From NCBI GenBank assembly GCA_964639075.1, contig CAZXCB010000085.1, forward strand, positions 1 to 12,883: DNA of 12,883 nt, read 5' to 3'. Shown here in pieces: positions 1 through 5,521 of this stretch; positions within the stretch are counted from its first letter, which is position 1; each line of letters begins with the position of its first letter. This DNA comes from JAENVU01 sp964639075 (GTDB lineage: Bacteria > Actinomycetota > Acidimicrobiia > IMCC26256 > JAENVU01). The position numbers and the translations under genes were made by a program. The notes under the pieces were generated by a model. The model worked only from the letters and a program-made list of their open reading frames with translations, had not been told where the DNA came from and searched no databases.

Positions 1-40
1 TGATGATCCTCGGCAGCACGCGCTCGCTGGTCGCAGTCAT
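1..40 (-). CDS. Start of an unidentified leftward gene, cut by the window edge
   Basis: An ATG on the minus strand (38-40) opens a frame reading MTATSERVLPRII before it leaves the window. Thirteen residues are too few to name a family. What supports a real gene is the DNA upstream on the same strand. A TACGAT hexamer (plus-strand 47-52) lies exactly six bases before the ATG, the usual place for the -10 element of a leaderless actinobacterial promoter. A 20-bp operator-like palindrome (52-71) sits directly behind it. There is no Shine-Dalgarno sequence. The call rests on promoter geometry rather than on protein similarity. Confidence 0.4.
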   Translation of the reverse strand, partial: MTATSERVLPRII

Positions 41-46
41 GGCCGG

Positions 47-52
47 ATCGTA
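47..52 (-). promoter_or_regulatory. Putative -10 element (TACGAT) of a leaderless promoter
   Basis: Read leftward, TACGAT matches the actinobacterial -10 pattern TANNNT and ends six bases before the ATG at 38-40. The transcript would therefore begin at or next to the start codon. The same arrangement occurs in front of the fucosidase gene, which raises confidence in both. Confidence 0.4.
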
Positions 53-71
53 CCTGACGCCCGTGTCAGGT
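52..71. promoter_or_regulatory. Operator-like palindrome ACCTGAC-N6-GTCAGGT
   Basis: ACCTGACGCCCGTGTCAGGT has perfect 7-base arms around a 6-base centre. It lies immediately upstream of the putative -10 of the gene leaving the left edge. A dimeric repressor such as a TetR-family protein bound here would block that promoter. It could instead be a terminator hairpin for the fucosidase gene ending at 92, but no T tract follows it leftward. The binding protein is unknown. Confidence 0.45.
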
Positions 72-91
72 TGCCCGGCCCGACCGGCCCC

Positions 92-1552
92 TCACGCCGG
101 CCGCACCGGGACCGCATCGACCCGACGGCACCGCACGACGACGGGGTCCGATCCCTGGGTCGTCGCCGGACACTCGATCCGCAGGGCGCCGCCCTCGGGT
201 CGCCACGGCAGCGCGGTGCCGTCGAGGGAGGTGACCTCGGTCGTGGCCGTCGGTGCGAGGTCCCGCAGGGTGATCACCGGGTCGGGCCGCTCGACGATCG
301 CGAACACGTCGTCGTCTCGCGCCGTGAAGCGGAGGCCGGTCCCCTGGGCCGTCTCCTCCCCCGGGCGAACCCAGGGTCGCGTGGCGCGGATGCCCGACTC
401 GTTCGCACCCATCCACTCGCCGAGCCAGGCGAGTCGCTGGCGCTGCTCGTCGGGAATCGACGCGTCGACGCCCCGCGGACCGACGTTCAAGAGCAGGTTG
501 CCGTTCTTGCTCACCATGTCGGAGAAGGACCAGAGCAGCTCGGCACGCGAGAGGAAGTGCTCGGCGCGCGACGCGGCGTTGTACCCGAACGACTGGTCCA
601 TCCCGCGCACGCACTCCCACGGCGTGCGTTGCACGGTCGGGAACGTGACGTACTCCGGCGTGCGCACGTCGCAGAAGGGCGGCTCGGGTGGGATCAGGCC
701 CGTGTCCCTGCGGGCCTGGCGGGTCGCGCCCTTGTCGAGAGCGCGGCGCGCGGGCTCGAAGCGCATCGCGCCGGCGAGGGGGTTCCACGGCATCCAGCGG
801 TCGTTGACCACGCCGTCGGGGACCGCGTCGTAGTACTCGGTGAGCAGCGGCCAGAGGTGCTTGCCCTCCGCCGGCCACGCGATGTCGTTCCAGAGCACGC
901 TCGGCCGGTACCGCGCGACGAGCTCCCGGACGTGCGCCGCCGCGTAGTCCGGGTAGTCGCCACGCGGGATGGCGGCGATGAGGTCCGACATCGCGCCGAT
1001 CGGCCGGTCCTCGAACGTCCAGTCGAGCCCGCCGGAGTAGTAGACGCCGAAGCGCATGCCCTGCGCGCGCACGGCCTCACCCAGCTCGCCGACGACGTCG
1101 CGGCGGCAGTGCCACCCCGGCAGGCGCGGGTTCGCCACCGTCGTGGGCCACAGGCAGTAGCCGTCGTGGTGCTTGCTCACCAGCACGACGTACCGCGCGC
1201 CCGCGGCCGCGAAGGTGCGCGCCCACTCGTCGGGGTCCCAGGACTCGAGCCCGGCCTCCCAGTCGGGCGCGAAGCTGCGGTACTCGCGGTCGCCGTAGGT
1301 CTCCCGGTGGTGGCGGGCGACCGGGCTGTCGGCGAAGCGCAGCGAGTTCTCGTACCACTCCGTGTACGGCGACCAGCCCATGGCCCGGCGGTCGCCCGAC
1401 TGCACCATCGCGGAGACGTCGGCGTCGACCGGCGCGAACGCGGGGACCGATGCCGGGGTCCAGTGCACGAAGATGCCGAGCTTCGCGTCCCGCCACCACG
1501 CAGGGACCTGGTGACGCCGGAGCGCCTTGAGCACGGGATCACGGGTGGGCAT
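92..1552 (-). CDS. Alpha-L-fucosidase, glycoside hydrolase family 29
   Basis: This 486-residue enzyme should release terminal L-fucose from glycans by a retaining mechanism. The family's (beta/alpha)8 catalytic barrel fills about residues 10-390, with a small beta domain at 395-486. Family landmarks are GIFVHW near 26-31, SKHHDGYCLW (126-135), WNDIAWP (221-227) with the probable nucleophile Asp223, TPEY (298-301) with Glu300 a candidate acid/base, and SKNGNLLLNVGP (348-359). No signal peptide or membrane segment is visible, so it is probably cytoplasmic and would act on imported oligosaccharides or fucosides. ATG 1552 is chosen because the fold begins there and a TACGGT -10-like hexamer lies six bases upstream. 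The frame stays open upstream, but that would overlap the divergent DsbB promoter. No sugar transporter or regulator lies beside it. Confidence 0.9.
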   Translation of the reverse strand: MPTRDPVLKALRRHQVPAWWRDAKLGIFVHWTPASVPAFAPVDADVSAMVQSGDRRAMGWSPYTEWYENSLRFADSPVARHHRETYGDREYRSFAPDWEAGLESWDPDEWARTFAAAGARYVVLVSKHHDGYCLWPTTVANPRLPGWHCRRDVVGELGEAVRAQGMRFGVYYSGGLDWTFEDRPIGAMSDLIAAIPRGDYPDYAAAHVRELVARYRPSVLWNDIAWPAEGKHLWPLLTEYYDAVPDGVVNDRWMPWNPLAGAMRFEPARRALDKGATRQARRDTGLIPPEPPFCDVRTPEYVTFPTVQRTPWECVRGMDQSFGYNAASRAEHFLSRAELLWSFSDMVSKNGNLLLNVGPRGVDASIPDEQRQRLAWLGEWMGANESGIRATRPWVRPGEETAQGTGLRFTARDDDVFAIVERPDPVITLRDLAPTATTEVTSLDGTALPWRPEGGALRIECPATTQGSDPVVVRCRRVDAVPVRPA

Positions 1553-1706
1553 CGCGGGACCGTACCCGGCAAGGCCCCGCGTGTGCCCACCCCCGAGCCG
1601 GAGCGGAGCGGAGGCGAGCCGCGACGGAGCGTCCCGACGCGTACCGGGCTCGACGAGACCGAGCGGAGCCGCCGAAGAGGCGGGCAACCGGGCAGACTGG
1701 CGCCCC
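1553..1706. promoter_or_regulatory. Divergent promoter region between the fucosidase and DsbB-like genes
   Basis: This 154-bp gap holds two outward start regions. Leftward, TACGGT (1559-1564) ends six bases before the fucosidase ATG, a good leaderless -10. Rightward, CAGACT (1693-1698), a weaker TANNNT match, ends eight bases before the DsbB GTG. The centre carries short purine-rich repeats of GAGCGGAG and GAGCCG types (about 1595-1620 and 1659-1672). Their role is unknown and they may be simple composition. No clear Shine-Dalgarno sequence precedes either gene. Confidence 0.45.
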
Positions 1707-2318
1707 GTGGACGTCACCGACTGGTATCGCATCTTCGCCTGGCTGGCGATCGCGACCGAGGTGGCGATCCTGGCCCTGTGGCTCACGAGCCTGATCGCCA
1801 AGGTCGGGTCCGACGGCGGCTGGTGGGACGACGTCCGCGCCGGGCTGCGCAGCCAGGGCCTCGCGCTCGCGGCGCTCGTGGCCGCGGTCGCCACCGCCGG
1901 GTCGCTCTACCTCTCGGAGGGCGGGCACCTCGTGCCGTGTCGGCTGTGCTGGTACCAGCGCACGATGATGTACCCGCTCGCGATCATCCTGGTCGTCGCC
2001 GCGTTCCGCCGCGACTGGTCGATCCGGCCCTACGCGATCACGCTCGCGCTCGTCGGTCTCACGATCTCCACGTGGCACGTGCTCGTCGAATGGAACCCGG
2101 GCCTGGAGAGCACGACGTCGTGCGATCCGCTCAATCCCTGCTCGGCCCTGCCGCTCCCGCGCTACGCGGGGTACCTCTCGATCCCGACCATGGCCGGGTC
2201 CGCGTTCCTGCTGATCGCAAGCGTGCTCTGGCTCGCCGGTCCGGGAACCGACGGCACTCCGGCCGACGTTCCCGTCGACACCGACGTCGACCCGTCACTC
2301 CAGCCCCGGGAGGCCTGA
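1707..2318 (+). CDS. DsbB/BdbC-type disulfide bond formation protein
   Basis: This 203-residue membrane protein should reoxidise an extracytoplasmic thiol-oxidising partner and pass electrons to quinone. DsbB marks are present: a membrane helix (about 52-70), the redox pair CRLC (78-81) at the helix end, WYQR right after it (82-85), two helices (about 86-100 and 108-128), a loop with the second cysteine pair Cys139/Cys145, and a last helix (158-177). An additional helix at about 11-31 gives five spans where DsbB usually has four. GTG 1707 is preferred because the first helix starts just after it. The ATG at 1527 would add a disordered Arg/Pro/Ser-rich tail and overlap the fucosidase gene. The stop overlaps the next gene's ATG by one base (TGATG), so the two are translationally coupled. 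Confidence 0.87.
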   Translation: MDVTDWYRIFAWLAIATEVAILALWLTSLIAKVGSDGGWWDDVRAGLRSQGLALAALVAAVATAGSLYLSEGGHLVPCRLCWYQRTMMYPLAIILVVAAFRRDWSIRPYAITLALVGLTISTWHVLVEWNPGLESTTSCDPLNPCSALPLPRYAGYLSIPTMAGSAFLLIASVLWLAGPGTDGTPADVPVDTDVDPSLQPREA

Positions 2319-3079
2319 TGGCCGGCAACAAGCAGCGCACGTCGACGGCGGGCAAGAAGCCCGCGACCAAGAAGCCCGCGGGCAAGAAGCCGGCCGCGGC
2401 GGCCGCGACCAGGAAGCCGTTGCCGATCTTCTGGATCGCGATCGGCGCGGTGCTCGCGATCGCGGTCGGTGCGGCACTGATCGCCGGGATGGGCGACGAC
2501 AAGTCCTCGAGCAGCTCGGGCGGCGGGTCGGCGACGGCCGGCGCGCACGAGTACGGCACGGTGACGGTCAGCGGCACCCCCCTCCCCCGGTTCCCCGACG
2601 GGGGCACCGATCCCGCGGTCGGCGACGCGATCCCCACCGTCAGCGGCGAGGACTTCTCCGGTGCGCCGGTGACGATCACCCCGACGGCGGGCACGCCGCA
2701 GATGATCGTCTTCCTCGCGCACTGGTGCCCCCACTGCAACCTCGAAGCGCCACGCCTCGCGAGCTACCTGCAGTCCGAGGGTGGTGTCCCGGCCGGTGTC
2801 CAGCTGACGATCGTGCCGACCGGCTCGGACCCCAGCACGGAGAACTGGCCACCGTCGCAGTGGGTCGAGGACATGGAGCTGAGCGGCTTGCGCACCCTGG
2901 TCGACGACAAGAAGCAGACCGCGGCGTCCGCGTTCGGCCTGAGCGCGTACCCGTTCATCGTCATGGTCGACGGGGACGGCAACGTCGTCGAGCGGCGCAG
3001 CGGCGAGCAGGCCGAGGGCTTCTTCGCGAAGGCGTTCGCCGCGCTCGCGGCCGGCGAGAAGATCCCGTCCGACGCCTGA
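2318..3079 (+). CDS. Membrane-anchored thioredoxin-fold (TlpA/DsbA-like) protein
   Basis: This 253-residue protein has a Lys/Ala/Pro-rich N-terminus (about 4-33, with KKPA repeats), one membrane helix (about 36-57), a Ser/Gly linker (62-75) and an extracytoplasmic thioredoxin fold (about 95-250). The active site is WCPHC (136-140), and CPHC is the dithiol sequence of E. coli DsbA. The conserved cis-proline is probably Pro212 (AYPFIVMVDGDG). Coupling to the DsbB-like gene points to a thiol oxidase recycled by that protein. A reductase or cytochrome-c-maturation role, as in TlpA/ResA, is possible but no ccm gene is near. GGGAGG at 2308-2313 is a good Shine-Dalgarno site five bases before the ATG. 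The stop TGA abuts the stop of the opposite-strand SDR gene. Confidence 0.87.
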   Translation: MAGNKQRTSTAGKKPATKKPAGKKPAAAAATRKPLPIFWIAIGAVLAIAVGAALIAGMGDDKSSSSSGGGSATAGAHEYGTVTVSGTPLPRFPDGGTDPAVGDAIPTVSGEDFSGAPVTITPTAGTPQMIVFLAHWCPHCNLEAPRLASYLQSEGGVPAGVQLTIVPTGSDPSTENWPPSQWVEDMELSGLRTLVDDKKQTAASAFGLSAYPFIVMVDGDGNVVERRSGEQAEGFFAKAFAALAAGEKIPSDA

Positions 3080-3988
3080 TCAGCTCTTGGGCTTCTCGTT
3101 CCCGAACATGTCGCAGCCGGGGCGGGCCGCCGCGAGGAGCGGGCGGAGCGCGGCGTCGACCTCGCTCGGATCGTCGACGGGTTGCGTGCTCGGGCCGCGG
3201 TGCCAACCCTCGGCGACGGCGAGCCAGCCGCCGGAGACCTCGAACACCTGACCGGTGACCCCCGCCGACTGCGGTGACGCGAGCCAGGTGCAGACCGGTG
3301 CGATCCAGCGCGGGTCCATTGCCGCCTTCTGCTCCTCGGACGCGCCACCGAGGCCGAGGTCCTCGGTCATGCGCGTGAGCGCGGTCGGGGCGATCGCGTT
3401 CACCGTGATCCCGTACCGCTCGAGCTCCATCGCGGCGATGATCGTGAACGTCGCGATGCCGGCCTTCGCGGCGCCGTAGTTGGTCTGGCCCGCGTTGCCG
3501 TAGATGCCCGAGGGTGACGTCGTGTTGATGATCCGTGCGTCGTTGGTCTCGCCGTTCTTGCTCCGCTCGCGCCAGTAGGCGGCGGCGAAGCGGGAGACGC
3601 CGAACGTGCCCTTCAGGTGCACCTTGATGACCGCGTCCCACTCCTCCTCGGTCATGTTCACGAGCATGCGGTCCCGCAGGATGCCCGCGTTGTTCACGAC
3701 GACGTCCAGACCCCCGAACGTGTCGATCGCCTGCTTGACGACGTTGCCGGCGCCCTCCCAGCTGGAGATGTCGTCTCCGTTCGCGGCCGCCTGGCCGCCC
3801 ATCGCCTCGATCTCGGCCACGACCTCGTGGGCCGGGCCCTCGGAGTGCCCACTGCCGTCACGCGAGCCGCCGACGTCGTTGACGACGACCTTGGCCCCCT
3901 CCGACGCCATCATCAGGGCGTGCTCCCGCCCGATGCCCCGGCCCGCGCCGGTCACGATCGCCACTCTGCCTTCGCACATGTTCGCCAT
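3080..3988 (-). CDS. Short-chain dehydrogenase/reductase, hydroxyacyl-CoA dehydrogenase-like
   Basis: This 302-residue classical SDR oxidoreductase has TGAGRGIG (13-20) for NAD(P) binding, NNAG (99-102), and catalytic Ser158, Tyr171 and Lys175 in an NY-GAAK setting. Asp38 at the end of strand 2 (VVVNDVGG) favours NAD over NADP. The long insertion after it (GGSRDGSGHS) and the 45-50 residue tail beyond the usual SDR end resemble the dehydrogenase domain of peroxisomal multifunctional enzyme type 2 and related actinobacterial 3-hydroxyacyl-CoA dehydrogenases. The likely substrate is therefore a hydroxyacyl-CoA or hydroxysteroid, though sequence cannot settle it. ATG 3988 is chosen; an internal ATG at 3979 would also keep the Rossmann fold. 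No Shine-Dalgarno site is seen, only a weak TATCCC eight bases upstream. It shares no operon with its neighbours. Confidence 0.87.
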   Translation of the reverse strand: MANMCEGRVAIVTGAGRGIGREHALMMASEGAKVVVNDVGGSRDGSGHSEGPAHEVVAEIEAMGGQAAANGDDISSWEGAGNVVKQAIDTFGGLDVVVNNAGILRDRMLVNMTEEEWDAVIKVHLKGTFGVSRFAAAYWRERSKNGETNDARIINTTSPSGIYGNAGQTNYGAAKAGIATFTIIAAMELERYGITVNAIAPTALTRMTEDLGLGGASEEQKAAMDPRWIAPVCTWLASPQSAGVTGQVFEVSGGWLAVAEGWHRGPSTQPVDDPSEVDAALRPLLAAARPGCDMFGNEKPKS

Positions 3989-4031
3989 GGGCGCATGGGA
4001 TAGCAGAGGCGGGCGCCGCCAGGCGACCCGG

Positions 4032-4049
4032 ACGCGTCCGCGGACGCGT
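4032..4049. repeat. 18-bp perfect palindrome ACGCGTCCGCGGACGCGT
   Basis: The sequence equals its own reverse complement over 18 bases, centred between 4040 and 4041. It lies 44-61 bases upstream of the SDR start. Fourteen of its bases (GTCCGCGGACGCGT) recur at 4415-4428 near the other end of the same gene-free segment. It could be an SDR operator. High GC raises the chance of such palindromes, so function is unproven. Confidence 0.5.
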
Positions 4050-4108
4050 GGCGGAGTTCCGCGGTTCGGGGGACTCGCCGCTCCACCGCTCCCGCCGGGC
4101 CCTGGGGT

Positions 4109-4171
4109 CGCCGAAGGTGAAGGTGGGTTTGGGTATACAGCTATATACTCAAACCCACTTCGCGTTTGGCG
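4109..4171. promoter_or_regulatory. Long near-perfect inverted repeat with an AT-rich core
   Basis: The core 4121-4160 pairs across its centre (4140/4141). Arms such as GTGGGTTTGGGTATA and TATACTCAAACCCAC match over 20 positions, with one C/A mismatch and two G-T pairs. An outer 7-bp stem (4109-4115 with 4165-4171) extends it after a small internal loop. The centre TATACAGCTATATA is strikingly AT-rich for this DNA. It may be a large operator for a dimeric regulator, or an RNA hairpin in the prim-pol 3' end or SDR leader. No U tract follows on either strand, so a canonical terminator is unlikely. Confidence 0.6.
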
Positions 4172-4407
4172 GGCACCGGGAGCGAGGCAGGCCCGTCTTG
4201 AGTACCTGCGGTGAGCCGGTCCGGAGACTGGGAACGGGACAGGTCCTCGTCGCCTGGCGCACCGTGGCCCGCCCGCACGATGGCCCCGAAATTGCAGGCC
4301 CCACGACAACGATCGCCGGGCGAACGTTGCGCCACTCCGCAAGATGTTGGCCACAACGCGAATCGCGGCGTGGTCCTCGCTCCACCCGGCGGAGGGTCGC
4401 CAAGGCG

Positions 4408-4428
4408 CGCGGACGTCCGCGGACGCGT
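4408..4428. repeat. Overlapping palindromes related to the one at 4032
   Basis: CGCGGACGTCCGCG (4408-4421) is a 14-bp perfect palindrome. It overlaps GTCCGCGGACGCGT (4415-4428), identical to bases 4036-4049. The site lies just past the 3' end of the prim-pol gene, whose stop is at 4441. Two related dyads at the two ends of one gene-free segment suggest paired binding sites or boundaries, but composition bias could also produce them. Confidence 0.4.
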
Positions 4429-4440
4429 CGAACGTGCCGC

Positions 4441-5451
4441 TCAGTCCTTGGGCTTCTTGGCCCGGCTCGGCGCGACGCGCGGCGGCTCGTTCGGCTGCTT
4501 CGGGTACACGGGCGGCCACGGCGCGTCCATCAGGCCCGCGGCCATGTCGCGCTCGTGGAGCTCCAGGAGCGGCGCCAGGGACTGCGGTGCGTCGTACATC
4601 TCGGCCCAGGGATCACCGTCGGCCGCGAGACGGGCGGGCGCGTCCGCGATCGTCCAGCGCCGCGGCTCGACCGCGTCGAGCTCGTCCCAGCGGAACGGCA
4701 TGGAAACCGGCGCCTCCGGGTACGCCCGGACCGACCACGCCCCGAACACCGTCTTGTGCGGCGCGTTCTGGTTGAAGTCGACGAACACCCGGGTACCCCG
4801 CTCCTCCTTCCACCACGCCGCGGTGAGGAGGTCGGGTCGGCGGCGCTCGAGCTCGCGGGCGACGGCCACCGCGGCGGCGCGCACCGCATAGGAGTCCTGC
4901 TCGGCGATGAGTCGCGCGTAGACGTGGATGCCACGGCTCCCGGTCGTCTTGGGGTAGCCGGCGACGCCGTGCTCGTCGAGCAGCACGCGCACCTCGGCCG
5001 CGGCCTCCTGCACCATCGCGAACGTGACGCCGGGACCCGGATCCAGGTCGATGCGCAGCTCGTCGGCGATCTCGACGTCCGGCGCGTGCGACGGCCACAC
5101 GTGGAACCCCAGGCAGCCGAGGTTCACGGCCCACGCGACGTGGGCCACGTCGGCCACGACCATGGCGTTGGACTCGGTGCCGTTCGGGGTCGAGACGACA
5201 GCGGTCTCGAGCCAGTCGGGCGCGTTCTTGGGCACGCGCTTCTGGAAGAACGAGTCGCCGCCGGCTCCGTGCGGGAACCGCTGGAGCATCACCGGTCGTC
5301 CGCCCATCGTGGCGAGCAGCGGCGCCCGGACCGACTCGTAGTACCGGACGAGGTCGAGCTTGGTCTCGCCGCGTTCGCCGAACAGCACCTTGTCGGGGTG
5401 CGTGACGGTCAGGTCGTGACCGTCGATGCGCACGGTCTGGGCGTCGGACAC
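4441..5451 (-). CDS. Stand-alone LigD-type DNA polymerase/primase (PolDom)
   Basis: This 336-residue protein matches the polymerase domain of bacterial end-joining ligase LigD. That domain is an archaeo-eukaryotic-primase-type nucleotidyltransferase that adds ribo- or deoxynucleotides at broken or primed ends. Visible marks are THPDKVLFG (17-25), the metal-binding pair in RIDLDPG (Asp135, Asp137), TTGSRGIHVY (169-178), and FVDFNQNA (223-230) with the third probable metal ligand Asp225. No ligase or phosphoesterase domain is attached, as in mycobacterial stand-alone homologues such as Rv3730c. The tail is Lys/Pro-rich. GTG 5451 is preferred because TAGCGT (5460-5465) lies eight bases upstream as a possible -10; GTG 5433 is the alternative. 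No Ku or ligase gene is in the window. Its promoter is shared divergently with the stress operon. Confidence 0.87.
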   Translation of the reverse strand: MSDAQTVRIDGHDLTVTHPDKVLFGERGETKLDLVRYYESVRAPLLATMGGRPVMLQRFPHGAGGDSFFQKRVPKNAPDWLETAVVSTPNGTESNAMVVADVAHVAWAVNLGCLGFHVWPSHAPDVEIADELRIDLDPGPGVTFAMVQEAAAEVRVLLDEHGVAGYPKTTGSRGIHVYARLIAEQDSYAVRAAAVAVARELERRRPDLLTAAWWKEERGTRVFVDFNQNAPHKTVFGAWSVRAYPEAPVSMPFRWDELDAVEPRRWTIADAPARLAADGDPWAEMYDAPQSLAPLLELHERDMAAGLMDAPWPPVYPKQPNEPPRVAPSRAKKPKD

Positions 5452-5459
5452 GCCGGTCG

Positions 5460-5465
5460 ACGCTA
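5460..5465 (-). promoter_or_regulatory. Putative -10 (TAGCGT) of the prim-pol gene
   Basis: Read leftward, TAGCGT matches TANNNT and ends eight bases before GTG 5451, so the mRNA would have almost no leader. The DosR-like box at 5473-5486 lies about 17 bases upstream, centre to centre, where it would overlap the -35 region of this promoter. Confidence 0.35.
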
Positions 5466-5472
5466 CCTGGCG

Positions 5473-5486
5473 GGGACCTTCGTCCC
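5473..5486. promoter_or_regulatory. DosR/DevR-like operator GGGACCTTCGTCCC
   Basis: The site has perfect inverted arms GGGAC and GTCCC separated by CTTC. The mycobacterial DosR consensus, as I recall it, has core GGGAC-TWWA-GTCCC, a G or C just before the core and the same 4-base spacer. Here both arms, the spacing, the preceding G (5472) and the two central Ts agree, and only the outer spacer bases differ. The centre lies 42.5 bases before the ATG of the universal stress gene, and the box also stands upstream of the prim-pol gene. In mycobacteria such boxes drive induction of usp genes under hypoxia or nitric oxide. No DosR gene is in the window, so the regulator is inferred. Confidence 0.65.
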
Positions 5487-5521
5487 TGGCAGGCCCGAGC
5501 CGGCGCGGGCACCCTGGGGCA

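Larger units (their letters stand above)
3989..4440. other. 452-bp gene-free segment between the prim-pol and SDR genes
   Basis: I find no convincing gene here. Open frames on either strand are short, Arg/Pro/Ser-rich and resemble no family I know. The segment is the 3' flank of the leftward prim-pol gene and the 5' flank of the leftward SDR gene. It contains an 18-bp GC palindrome (4032-4049), a long AT-cored hairpin (4109-4171, core 4121-4160) and a second palindrome cluster (4408-4428) sharing 14 bases with the first. No T-tract terminator or tRNA-like fold is evident. It is unusually long for this compact window. Confidence 0.7.

Noticed and set aside
1595..1672. GAGCGGAG-type repeats as a binding array or tandem repeat
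   Set aside because: The units are short, irregular in spacing and of a composition common between genes in GC-rich genomes.
71..2317. Long plus-strand open frame leading into the thioredoxin gene
   Set aside because: It lies opposite the fucosidase and out of frame with DsbB. Its product is Arg/Pro-rich without any domain, and only the part from 2318 is a real protein.
4236..4247. GGGACAGGTCCT as another DosR-like site
   Set aside because: The spacer is two bases and the second arm is incomplete, so the helical phasing of the half-sites is wrong.
4141..4403. Two small minus-strand open frames (71 and 84 codons) in the gene-free segment
   Set aside because: They overlap each other in different frames, have no Shine-Dalgarno site or promoter, and their sequences match no family I recognise.
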